A stretch of 64,000 nucleotides of DNA, taken from contig JANVFP010000012.1 in assembly GCA_027919835.1 (NCBI GenBank), forward strand, positions 186,001 through 250,000. The letters run 5' to 3'. The position numbers and the translations under genes are program-made. Below are positions 24,071-35,407 of this stretch, one piece after another (the first letter of the stretch is position 1; every line of letters begins with the position of its first letter). Under the pieces are notes generated by a model. It had not been told where the DNA came from and ran no database searches. It saw nothing but the letters and a program-made list of their open reading frames with translations. The DNA is from Lentinula raphanica. Lineage: Eukaryota > Basidiomycota > Agaricomycetes > Agaricales > Omphalotaceae.

Positions 24071-27000
24071 CTATAATGTCCACGTTGTATCCAATTCACC
24101 TTCTGCAATAAATGGCTTATCCAGTCCGACCACAACGCTTTCGCACAAGGGACAACTGCTCGCCAAAACATCATCCAATTCAGCCCGGAGTTTCTCCACC
24201 GTCTTCCCTCCATCATTTTCGTTTCCGATCCTTCTACCTGCACCAATACCTGGTATCCATGTCGGCGCAGTGACCAACGCCGCAAGCGCATCTGGAACAA
24301 TCAAATCTCGTATCTTGTCTCCGGCAGAGAGTAGATTTCGTCCTAGCAGATTTGCTGCCCGGGTGCCGTTCTGAAGAGGGTTGCCAAAGTTGGCAGAAAG
24401 GAGGGTACGTTGCGTGTGGGGTTGACGGCTTTGCGGTTGTACAGCTGGATTGACGGGGGCTAACGCTGAACCGGTAATGTTGGCACTAGTACCCGCACCC
24501 TTCATCAATTCTGTCTGCAGTGCTAGTATCCGACGTAGTGTATGTGCTGGCAGATACTCTTTAATCTGAAACGACATCAATACTGATACTCCTTGGTTCT
24601 TGTGATCAGATCTACATACCAAGCTGATGAGACAGTCGGCATGAAAGTTGTGTCTACACGGGAAAACATAGAACTGCCTTGTCAAGAGTAAGTGCGAGCA
24701 ATGAGAACAAACGTCTCCCGCATCGATCGTGACAAATCGATTCCGAAGCGCATTGATATCTTGCTTGATGGATTCTGCTGTCTGAGTTGCCTCGTCCATC
24801 TCAGTTCTCAACGCATCTATATGGGATGAGTATCCTTCCAGAGCATGTGCAATCTCCTCCTTGAAGTCGTCAATGACAACAAAGTCAGGGAAGAAAGGCA
24901 AAATGTCTTCAATCTTCAACAGTTCCGTATTCTCCAAGAATCGCATGGCTCTATCAAACATCATCAGGTCCAAAAGCCCGGTATCTCTCGGGGAAACAAA
25001 CCCACGTTTTGATATCCTTCTTGTCCTGTACGACATAGCGCGCAATCTTCAGCCACAACTTCTTCCTCAGGGGTTGATCATCTTCAGGCATATCAGCGTT
25101 GATTTTCGCTAGCTCGAGATCACCTTTCTCTAGCGCCAAATCAACACTGTTTTCGTACAAGGCCATCTTGGAATAGATGTGCACACAAGGCTGTGTGCGG
25201 CCTGTCTGTTTACATAGACGTAAGGCGTAATCCAGATCGTAGTAAGGCTTCCCAGTGATAGGATCCGAGGGGGCTGCGGAGAGGAATCTCAGTATTGGAC
25301 CATCATCTGAAGGAGAAGCTGAGCTTGATGGGCGGAGGAAGGGAGGGCGTAGAAGGTGACAAGAAGGTTATGAATGGTAGGGGATGTATTTTGTTGCTCA
25401 AACACAACATGATTGAGATAACGGATGGCCTGATTCGGGGAAAGAGGGTCGCGGGGAGCATGTTGAAGCTGCAATAGAGATGGTATGAGACGTATCGGAT
25501 CCAAGGTAGGCTGTTTCAACCACGAATCAACTGTTTCTTTCGGGGCCTGCCGCAGGAGTACCGCGCCGAATCTATAGTACAGCTCAAGATCTAACTATGG
25601 GTGGACTTATGAGTTATACCGGAGTAGGAAAGATGCATTTCACGTTCACCTGTCGATTCAGGGCATCAAGTGCCTTTGACCATTCCTCCTCCATGATCCA
25701 ATGTTCGATCACTCGTTCAGAGTCGCCGATGACAATCGCGTAATGAAGGTACATATCCGTTCGACCATGACCTTGAATGAGCTCATATGTGGTTTTTGGG
25801 TCAAGATTACTCTGGTTACTATGTCAGTTTTTTCGGAAACCGAAGAGCAGCCCGACTCTAACCTTGTAGGTCTCAAGAAAGTGGCGTAAATCATCTTCGA
25901 GAATAGCACGTTCAGCTTGTAGGTTTCCAACGTCATGCAACACCGATTCGGACGCAACCATATCGTCCAACTCGTTACATTTGCTGAGATAAAACTCCAC
26001 CAGCCAGGTAGCCAGCATCATCCGTTGTGTGATGTCAGTTTTCTTGGTCCTTTCCAATCGTGAGATGAGATATGATCGTAAAGCGTCTCGCTCGTTGACG
26101 TCCAAGAACTTCAGTACCACCTCTTCGAAAGACACAGAACATTGGGCATAACATTGCGCAGCCTGGAAGAATCGTCCCTCCGTGAAAAAGTGATCGGCCT
26201 GAGCAGCGAGGACCTTGTTTCGTCGGCTGGCAGTCTAAATGAAATCAGTGACTGAGACTGGTTTGAAGATACTTCCCTAAGTACCTTGGCATAGCGCAGT
26301 GCGATTTCGTACTGGCCCTTTTCCAAGTAGATTTTCCATACGTCTCTGTCCTCATTCCCGACCAACAATTCGAAGATGGCCTGATCAGTGTATACCCAGT
26401 ATGTCTTTCGAACAGGATCGGCAGTAATTCCTCGCACTTCTTCGTTCGGTTTCTAACAACAAGTAGATTAGCAAAAGGGAAAAATTGGAAAGTAGCAATG
26501 GATGTTACCAGCGGCAGAGGTTCCTCGTAAGTGAGTTTATCGTCCAGGTTGCATACACCAGCAATACGATCTTTGTAAAGGATAACATAGTGAAAATCGG
26601 TCAAGGCAACTGAAATAGGAAGCTGCGAGCCGCTTGCAGATGCAGTGTAGGGAAGAACGTCGGCAGCATCGATGAAGTCATCCGACGTGCTTTCAAAGTT
26701 GATATTCCCGTGGTATATTCCCGGAGCTGCAGGAGAATTAGACTTGGGAACAGCAGAACGAATCTCTGGCTTACCAGTCATCCAAGCAAGAGATCTTGGC
26801 AATGAGTTAGCTTGCTCTGGATTGGCGGTATAGAAATGGAGTTCAGAGTGCTGCGTATCGCCCGGCAGTTCCAATATTTTCGGGACTTTATCTCTGTATG
26901 AGGCGAACATCGTTGAGAAAATGCGACCACTGTCATCGTTTCGACGATCAGGCGTCCCAACGAACTGGTATATTCGTGAGGGTGTCGTCACTATCACCAG

Positions 27001-27797
27001 AGCCCTTCTTGGATCTGACGGAGGGAAGAATTCATATTTGACGCCAGTTATGGGATGAAGTTCGGGTAAGGAGAACACAGGTTGAATGTACCTCTCCTGG
27101 GACTTGAAGAAGTCCTCTTCGGCATTGAGCATAGCTTCATATACAGTCCCATTCCGTGCCCCGATGAGTATTTCACGCGTAGATGTGGGTTGAATGTTGG
27201 ACAACATCGCTGCCTTGTTCCATGCAACACTCTCTATGACCAGCTTGTTAAATGTCTTTAGCTGTCGGGGTTTCTTCCACGTCCTATACAGATACCAGTT
27301 CTGTCCTTGCGTGGATGTGATGATGATATGTCTTCCGGAGGGGTCCATGAACAGTTTATGCAACGTCATCTCATTTGGTTTCGCTGGTATTTGGATTCGG
27401 GTCACTTGCGTGGCGTGGGCTAACTCGATTAGAATGAGAACATTGGATGCAAGGCCCATGACTAGCATGTCGGAGCAGACCACGAGCGAAACGAGAGGAG
27501 CATTGATGGCACATTGGACTTGACCAAGGTCGAATATGGGAGATTGAGGAGGCTCCGCGTCTAGAGCCTCTTGCTTGACGCGTAGAATGAGCATTGTCTC
27601 CATTTAGAACAGACAGCTTACGCACTGGATCCAAGTCAAGGATTTCTTGAGGCTGGGCTGGCTCAAAACCCTCATAGTCTAACGTACGGTTCTGCAAATT
27701 ACCATGGCTGGCAGAAGCAGCATTAGTATGCTCAACATCTGCGTAATAATGAGCACGAATCAGAGCAAATATTTCTCAGCTCACATTCATCGAACAT
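24071..27797 (-). CDS. VPS18: Vps18 (Pep3), CORVET/HOPS core subunit
   Basis: Core subunit of the CORVET and HOPS tethering complexes that fuse endosomes and vacuoles; the C-terminal RING-H2 may act as an E3 ligase. Multi-exon. The first exon is tiny (27785-27797, MFDE plus one base), followed by a 46-base intron and YVEHTN...TLDYEGFEPAQPQ; after a 52-base intron, PPQSPIFDLGQVQCAINAPL starts the beta-propeller. The Pep3/Vps18 domain continues through QGQNWYLYRTWKKPRQL and AYLASY-like strands. The middle is clathrin-type helical repeat (DRDVWKIYLEKGQYEIALRY). Near the end: DILPFFPDFVVIDDFKEEI, a short coiled coil, then RING ligands CSHC, FPCRHNFHADCL and CPLCE. Ends TTWTL. The tiny first exon is inferred from frame and splice sites. 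Confidence 0.92.
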
Positions 27798-28197
27798 GAT
27801 ACGACAAGTCGGAGTAAATCAACGTCGTGGACGGTCAAGTGGACGGTGGTGGACGACTATACGTCAATGGGGCATGAATAAGCGCTCGTAATATTTTCTA
27901 CCAACGTTGAACGCTGGTTGAACGACTTCCACCCCTTTCCACCCTCGAAAGTATTCTATTTTGTGCTTATCACTCATCGCCAGTTGTTTCTGGTTAGTTT
28001 CCCAATGAAATCTTGAAGCCCGTTTCAAGCGTCATTCAATATTCCACAACTGACCTCGAGCGGCCAGAAAACGGCCATAAGAAGCAATCGTGCGAGCTTG
28101 TCTTTGCAAGCCACCATCCGGCACAAGTTCTTAAAAGGACTCTCCGATATCGATAACAAACTGGTCATCATTGTCTAGCCCACTCTAGCCCAGCATA
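27798..28197. other. Divergent promoter region (VPS18 / SHB17-like)
   Basis: About 400 bp between two divergent starts. The heptamer GTGGACG occurs three times at 27827, 27839 and 27849, inside the VPS18-proximal part. No coding exon is supported. Confidence 0.5.
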
Positions 28198-29326
28198 ATG
28201 CCTCGACCTATGCCTCGTCTGTTTGTCATTCGCCACGGTATATCAACTTTTCTTCTTGTTCGTCACGCAGCCGTTTACTTTTGCTTCCAACAAAGGCGAA
28301 ACCGAGTGGTCGTTGAATGGGTCAGTAGTCTCTGACAGCATCTAAACGATTACGCTCAAGCTCTGTGTTGCCATCGCAGGAGACACGTTAGCAATCATTG
28401 CATCGTAGTTGTCTCTCAATTCCTACTCATTTGTTATCTAGACGGGACGCACCGATATCCCACTCACTGCCAGAGGTGAACAGCAAGTCAGAGACAAGGC
28501 ACCCATCCTTGTCGGTGAAGGAAGTACGCAACTATACCTTGTATGAATGGCATTCACCGTGTAACACAATCCAGGACCTATCGATCCCAAGAATCTTTGC
28601 ACTGTTTTCGTATCGCCTCGCCAACGTGCTCACCAAACCTTCCACCTGCTTTTCGCTCACGTCGAGACCCCAAATCACATTTTAACAGAAGAAGCTCGCG
28701 AATGGGACTATGGTCTGCATCCATCGGATTCATCAATGAACAAACCATTTAAATTCAAGCCCTAGGTGAATACGAAGGATTACTCTCGTCCGAAATCAAA
28801 GTCAAACGACCCAACTGGAATATATGGCTAGACGGGTGTGGAGAACTATATTGTTTTCAGCCCACGCAACTGACTGGAGCATAGATGTCCTGGAGGAGAG
28901 TCGGTGGAAGATATGGAAAAGCGCGTGGATCGCATTATAGCTAATGTATGTGTACACAGGGAATACTTTAACTCCCCATCTCAAGGGTGCCCTTAGGTCC
29001 GTGAATATCATAGACAGTATCACGAAGAAGGCTTGAACACAAGAGACGTGGTGATAGTTGCGCATGGACATTTCTCGCGAGTTCTATTCTTACTTCTTAC
29101 TCTATAACATACTGACGAGCTCTTAGACGCGTCCTGATATCGAGGTGGATTCAGTTCCCACTCAGACTTGGTACTCATTTTAATGTAGAACCTGGAGGAG
29201 TAAGTGCTTTCTTTGCCTCTGATGCCATATTAATGCGCCTATCAGGTCGCGGTTTTGAGCTACAATCACAATACGCTCGCAGAGCCTGCCTTGAACGCTC
29301 TCAATCTGTACGCTGACTTGAGATGA
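28198..29326 (+). CDS. Sedoheptulose-1,7-bisphosphatase-like enzyme (Shb17, histidine phosphatase fold)
   Basis: Histidine phosphatase superfamily; Shb17 removes a phosphate from sedoheptulose-1,7-bisphosphate and so feeds riboneogenesis. Ten exons: 28198-28237, 28296-28320, 28380-28386, 28442-28523, 28575-28712, 28766-28835, 28885-28945, 28997-29076, 29127-29199, 29246-29326; 657 bases, 218 residues, every phase closing. Motifs: LFVIRHGETEWSLNGRHTGR with the catalytic His, VSPRQRAHQTF, EEAREWDYGEYEG with the acid residue, WNIWLDGCPGGES, VVIVAHGHFSRVL with the second His, and VEPGGVAVLSYNHNTLAEPA, which is Shb17-like. Exon 3 has only 7 bases, and the intron at 29077-29126 begins GC instead of GT. 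It could instead be another phosphomutase-like hydrolase of the family. Confidence 0.9.
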
Positions 29327-29528
29327 GATGATCGTAGTTGATGATAAACTAAACGTAGAATAGACTCAGATAGAGATTTTCCTCCGCTCGAATGCAAATC
29401 GTGTTTTCCATTTTGCGCCGAGTCCCCGACGCGTCATAACGCGCTTGCCTAATTTGTCATGAATTCTCACTGTCAAATTGACCGTCTTTCAATCCTTTTC
29501 TTTACACTTCTATTTATCTCTCCGTATA

Positions 29529-32500
29529 ATGGCTGAAGTTGATGTGCAGAGCACGGTCTCTGCGTCTGACAAGGACCTCGACTACGTGGCTGGAAATGCG
29601 GATCAGGCATCAGAAACGGCTTCAGAAGGTGCGTAGTTGCGAAAACATGGCAAAACACGAGGCCCATGACCATTTTCACCCAGCTCCTGCCGAAAGTGTG
29701 ATGTCCGAGCCAGTTGACAAGCTCGACGAGCAAGAGCTTGCGAAGAATGGCTCAGAACAGCCTGACGTTCCACCTCAAGAAGTTCCTGTCCCTGTGTCCA
29801 TAACCACCGACACACCTGCCGAAGCCGAATCTCATCCAGGTGCAGAGAAAGAAAACTCGGCAGTTGCTGGTCCCAAGACAGCGGCCCCTGCGAAAACAGG
29901 CGTCGCCAAAAGCAATGGTTCAGCCACGGTCAAGAAGGTAGGTGTTTGTGTGCAACGTGTTTGATGGTGATAGCCCTAAACATGCAATGATTTCATTCCA
30001 GGTTCTCAGTTCCGGCACTTTTGGTGCTGGTGCTGCGAAAGCTCCGACCAAAGCATCTTCTGCTAAGCCTACTGCTCCTACCTCTGTAAAGAAAGCACCT
30101 AGTGCTTCAGCAGTCAGCAGCGCAACCGCCAAACCCACAATGTCAAAGCCAGCCCCTCCACCGTCTAGACGTACTTCTCTTGCTCCGGCTTCGAAACCTC
30201 CAGCTGCACGTCCATCGCTTGCCTCTTCTACGAGCACGAAACCCCCAGCTGCTCCTTCTGCCACCTCTGCTGCACGTGCTTCTGTGGTATCGCCAATGAA
30301 TGGTGATGCGAAATCGGGTGTTGCTGCCCGTCCGCGAGCGTCTGTCTCGGACGTGGCTGCAAAACGTTTATCAATCACCTCTCGCCAGAGTCTTTCGTCT
30401 TCTACTGCAACTAAGCCTCCCGTGGCTTCTAGTGCTGCTACAAAGCTAGCGCCGAAGACCGCTCCGATAACCCACACCAAGCCAACCAAGTCATCACCGT
30501 CTATCTCATCCATTCGGGAAGTACGAGGTGACGATGGAAAAGTGATCGAAGAACTCCAGAATAAGGTACTTTTAAACTTGTCGCTCGATTCGTGCTCGTT
30601 GACTTATCCTGTATAGCTGAAGGAGAACAATGAGGCGCTCAGAACCAAGACCGACAATATCAACGAGCTTGAGGGTCAGATAACGCAGCTCACAACGTCC
30701 TTAGAAGCTGCAAAAGCTGATGCTGAAGCAAAGAACGCCATTGTTTCGGGGTTAGAAGAATCAAAGGCAGCATTAGAGACACAGTTGAAGGAGGCTCAGG
30801 ATACTCTGTCAAATTTGCAAAGCGAGCAGACAGACGCTATAGCCCGCCTTGCCGCCGTCCAGGAAGAGGTAGCTTTTGATTGTGTACCTGAAATCCGTCT
30901 CTTATTCGTTTGATATAGCTCACAGTTGCCCGATCTTCTCTTGTCTCACAACAAGAACTGGTCCAGAGTCTACAAGAGCAGATTCAACGTCAAGACAATG
31001 ACTTGGCTCAACTCAGGGAAAACGTCAGTCAATCGGCTGAAAGTTCCGAAGCTGCTTTGTTGGAGCATGAGGCCTTGCTCAAAGCTCAGGCGAATTTTTC
31101 GACTATCCAGGAGGAGATCGCGGCATTGAAAGCTGCCCATACTGCTGCATTAGAGGAAGCTTTGGCTAAGAGTTCTACTTTGGAAGAGGAGTTGAAGGAG
31201 AAGGCAAAGAGCTCGGAGGCGCTTGCAGCACAGGTCGCAGAAATGAAGGCAGAAAGGGAGGAGACTGCGAATAAAGTCTCTGAGCTTGAAGTCGAGATCC
31301 TGGAGTTGAGGGAAACTCAAGAGACTGCTGAGGAAGAGCGATCGTCGTCTGCACAAAAGATGAAAGAACTCCAGGAAAAGTTAGAGAAAGCCCGCGCCGA
31401 TATTGTACGTGTCGAAGATGAGGCTAAAGCTAAAGAAGTCGAGTCCAGTGCACATACGGAAGAGACCAGGATCGCACACGAGAGTGCACTCGAAACCGCT
31501 GCTCAGGCTCAAGCTCAACTCGCCGCACAACTGGAGGCCCTAAAGGCCGAGCTCGAACAAGCGAAAGCGGCAAACGACCAAGCTCGAACGGAAGCCTCTA
31601 CTGCGGCTGAAGCTCATTCAGCTGCTTTGCAGGAAGCTGAACAGGCATATCTGAAGAAGCAGAGCGAAATGTCAGCCGAGATCCAACAAATCAGTGCGGA
31701 ACTTGAGGTGAGTTCTCTCAATGACTCTTCTTCGCCTAATTCAAACATCTCTCCAGGCCCAAGAAGCAAAGTATAATGCAAAGGTTGACGACGTAAAGGC
31801 TGAGCACGATAAATTGCTCCAGGAGGCTTTCGAGCGGGCAAAGGTCTGTTCTCATTATGTATGATTTTCTGAGACACTAACTAATATGGGACCACCAGTC
31901 AGAAGCGGGTGAAATCCATAAGCAGGATCTCTCAGAGGTTCGCGCAGGATTTGATCAAACAGCTGCTCAATTGAAGGCCAACCACGATTCCACATTAGAA
32001 GGATTACGAGCTGAGCACGCCGAAGTCCTCGAAACGCAATCCAAGAGCTTCGAAAAACAGATCAGCAAGCTGTCTTTGGAACTCAAAGCGACGCAGGATG
32101 ATCTCGCCAAAGCCAAGGCTGCGCTTGAAGCATCCCGAGCGGAGATTGAGAATCTGACTGCTCAACGGGATGCTGCTCGTGCTGCTGGGGAAGCATCGCC
32201 AGATCCGTCTTCGGAACTCAGTGCTGAGGTCACTCGTTTGGCTCAAGAGCTCTCGAATACAAAGGATGACCTCTCTGCTGTTACTGATCAGCTCAATCTC
32301 ACCAAAGAGTCCATCACCGCCATGACCACCAATCATGCTACCGAACTTGAAGAGGCGGCCAAGGCACGGGCTGAAGAGTCCACGAAGCTTCGCTCTACCC
32401 ACGATGCCGAGCTTTCCCTGATCGCCAGCCAGAAGGCAGAGTTATTGGTACAGATATCGGACTTGCAGGGTGAATTGGCGACGGCCAAAGCTGCACTCGA

Positions 32501-32994
32501 AGCCGAGCCGGCAGCACCAAAGGGCAATGGTGCAGCTCCTCAATCGCCTGGTATCTCCAGGGAAGAGTTGCAGCGGATGCATGAGGCTCATAACTTGAAG
32601 ATGAATGATCTGATCGCTGAACACGAGAAGGAAATGAAGGCCTTGAGAGAGGATCGAGATGCCTCAATACAAAGCGCTCGTGAGGCAGAGGAGAAAGCTG
32701 CAACCACAGCCATGGAGCTCCACCTGCTCGAGGCTGATTCTGAGGAGAACGGAGAAGAGATTACTCGGTATGTACGATTTTTCGGTTTGAAGGGTTTCGT
32801 GGGGAGTATGATTGCGCTGGTCGCCATCTATGCATTCGTTTGATTTTCTCTCTTCCTACCCTCTTTTCTAATCTACATTATATCTTGGAATAATTTATTG
32901 ACTTGTCTCTCGTTTCTCAAGTCTCAAGGAACACATCGACCAACTTACTGAAGAGATCACAAAACTCAAAGATGGTCAGGCCGTGGCAGCTTGA
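29529..32994 (+). CDS. Long coiled-coil protein of unknown function
   Basis: No named family recognised; similarity to myosin-tail-like repeats is compositional. The start MAEVDVQSTVSASDKDLDYV at 29529 is followed by an acidic exon, then an Ala/Pro/Ser/Lys-rich basic segment (about 30001-30500) likely disordered and suited to binding acidic partners such as microtubules or nucleic acid (inference). From IEELQNK onward nearly 800 residues are heptad-type coiled coil (for example LEEELKEKAKSSEALAAQVA). Introns lie near 29630-29690, 29938-30000, 30567-30616, 30868-30918, 31706-31757, 31843-31897 and 32769-32922. The last exon reads LKEHIDQLTEEITKLKDG and stops at 32994. The final intron is longer than the others and is open in frame to a stop at 32842 (see findings). 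Confidence 0.85.
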
Positions 32995-33731
32995 CGACAT
33001 TCTCCAGCACAGCATCCTCGCGGTTGCCTCGCTCTTCTCATCGACCTGTTAATGTATCCCTCGTTCACGTCTGCGGATTTTGATTTAAGGATATACAGTA
33101 AACCCTTGGATTTATACCTATGCACTTCTATTTGATATCACCCTAGCAAATGTTCATACCCCTTCAATATTACTCTTTCGTCACTTTCTGTTACTACTCA
33201 CCACCTTTGTGATTGCCCGCTCAAGTACGTAGTCGTCAACGCTCTCTGTTGCTTCGAACGAAACTGGGTTGTGGATGATATCCTCCTGCATGGGAGGAAT
33301 GCAGAATTTTTATATTGACAGCATTATTTCATTGGGTCGATCCGAGGTAAGTATGTACTGGTGAGTATTGTCAGTCACCAGTGACGGACAGCTTACCTTG
33401 GACCCGTTTACCAGGCGAATACTCTGTGTTTTACTCCGAAATTTGACTCGTAGGGTCGAGCCTGTGCTGAGGAATGCTGATACACGGTAAACGAGAGGGC
33501 TGAGATTCTCAGAAGGAAACGAATTAGAATGGAAAGATTTGAGAAAACAAGAAAACAATTTGAGCGCCAACGACGCGTTGTAAATATCCGGGCCGGATTT
33601 TCCGTTAAATAAATAGCATTAAATCCGTTGGGGTATCATTCGTTTTCCCTCTTCAAGTTCTTACCCTTCCCTACTTTTCTCTTCCTCTCTCTTCTTCTTC
33701 CTTTCACGGTCACTGGTCACTGGTCTCTGCA
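32995..33731. other. Intergenic region upstream of YHM2
   Basis: About 740 bp. A minus-strand open stretch (33310-33570) and a short one ending with a stop at 33181 could belong to a small gene, but no ATG start or known domain could be assigned. The last 90 bp form a pyrimidine-rich promoter, listed separately. Confidence 0.35.
33642..33711 (+). promoter_or_regulatory. CT-rich promoter tract upstream of YHM2
   Basis: An almost uninterrupted C/T run (many CTTCC, CTCTT and TTCTTC units) ends about 20 bp before the YHM2 start codon. Such pyrimidine tracts lie at transcription starts of strongly expressed fungal genes, and YHM2 is a metabolic housekeeping gene. The role is inferred from position and composition. 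Confidence 0.5.
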
Positions 33732-35199
33732 ATGGCAATCCAAAAGGAACCTGGACAAAAAGGCGTCAACTGGTCTAATATTGCTGTTGGTAAGAATGAC
33801 TTCCGCTCTTAACAAACGCAAAACTCATGAATGAAACATAGGTGCTATAATGAACATGGTACGTGGATTTACACGTCAGTTGTGTCTCTGCTTATCCACT
33901 CCCTACTCGCTGCCGTTTCTGTGGCAAATAACTAGTTCGTGAGTGAATTCCTTCTTGTTCTTCTCATGCCCAAAAGCTGATGTTTTTCTCTGTTCGCAGG
34001 AGGCAAGCTTTCGTCTGACCTATTGAGAAGTTGTCTTTACCAATGATACTACTAGGTTACCACTCTTGGACAACCGCTAGAGGTTCTCAAGACGCAAATG
34101 GCTGCTAACCGGTCCCAGTCGATGTGGCAGGCTTGCAAAACGGTTTGGTCTCGCGGAGGCGTCGTCGGATTCTATCAAGGTTTAATTCCATGGGTTCGTA
34201 AAAGTTACGCAGTCTCACCACCGAACTATATTCTGATGTGTTGCTCGCACAGGCTTGGATTGAGGCTTCCACTAAAGGCGGTGTGCTCATGTTCACCGCT
34301 TCGGAAGTTGAGACTGCTTCCCTTGCAATGGGCGTCAACCCTGCTTTCGCTGGACTCTTGGGAGGAATGACTGGAGGTGTCGCACAGGCTTATGCTACAA
34401 TGGGTAAGTTTTCAAATAGCCCTTATCTCTATTCGCGATTCGCACCCGCTAGTAATCAATGAATTGTTCTTATATTCCCTCAGCTTACTATTGTAATTTG
34501 AACAGGCTTCACGACTTGTATGAAAACTGCTGAGATTACGCGTCAAAAGACCGCTGCTGCTGGGGTCAAACCGCCTTCAACTTGGGCACTCTTCGCAGAG
34601 ATCTACCGCAAGGAAGGTCTCGCCGGTGTGAACAAGGGTGTTAATGCAGTTGCCGTCCGTCAATGCACCAACTGGGGTTCTCGGTGTGTGTTCATGTATT
34701 GTAACTTCGTCATTGTACTCATGGCAAATACCAGAATGGGCTTCGCACGTCTAGCCGAAAGCAGCATCCGGAAGATCCGCGGAAAGTCTAATGAGGAGAA
34801 ACTTGGAGCGATGGACAAGATACTGGCTTCGTCCATTGGCGGTGCGTTGGCAACATGGAATCAACCAATAGAAGTCATTCGGGTTGAGGTGCGTTCGCAT
34901 CGATCTTGTATTCCATATCATGCTCATCACCCATCTTTAGATGCAATCTATGTCTAAAAATGCAGCCAGTGCCAACCGACCTGCTAAGCTCACAATCTGG
35001 TCTACTTTCTCGTACATCTACAAGGAGAATGGGATCAAGGGTCTGTACAGGGGAGTGACTCCTCGTATTGGACTGGGTGTTTGGCAGACCGTATGCATGG
35101 TTTCTCTCGCTGACTACGTCAAAGCTTGGTATGGCTCTTGCTCTTATGATTGACTGCTTGATCTGACTATTTATCGTTAACAGGGTCAAGGGACAGTAA
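33732..35199 (+). CDS. YHM2: Mitochondrial citrate/oxoglutarate carrier Yhm2
   Basis: Mitochondrial carrier exchanging citrate for oxoglutarate, also linked to mtDNA maintenance in yeast. Exons: 33732-33789, 33842-33858, 33936-33938, 34000-34002, 34056-34193, 34253-34403, 34506-34683, 34735-34888, 34941-35128, 35184-35199; 906 bases, 301 residues (yeast about 314). Diagnostic stretches: [109 protein letters not shown] and [17 protein letters not shown]. Family members carry an aromatic or Ser plus Glu just before VTTLGQ; here Phe and Glu are each available only as a 3-base exon flanked by splice sites. The rest of the model is firm. Confidence 0.94.
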
Positions 35200-35407
35200 G
35201 GCTGCGCTGGATATAATGTTATATCTACTTACATAGAGTTGTATCTTATTTTTGACTATTCTTCTGCTGTCAGTCTGCGCGGTATAATAATCCTACACTT
35301 CACGATTGCGATTCCTGTTGCTACCGGTTACATAATTCGGCAGAATTTAGCCGAATAGTATACTCAATTGTTGGTCACTCTGGTCTTGATCTTTCTGGTC
35401 GTCCACG

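Noticed and set aside
23860..24300. Open frame continuing past the VPS18 stop towards CGR1
   Set aside because: It is out of frame with the RING exon and runs antisense into the CGR1 last exon; the VPS18 frame with CPLCE stops at 24071.
29920..30513. Minus-strand Ala/Glu/Gly-rich open frame opposite the coiled-coil gene
   Set aside because: It is the shadow of an Ala/Pro/Ser-rich coding exon whose skewed codons suppress stops on the other strand.
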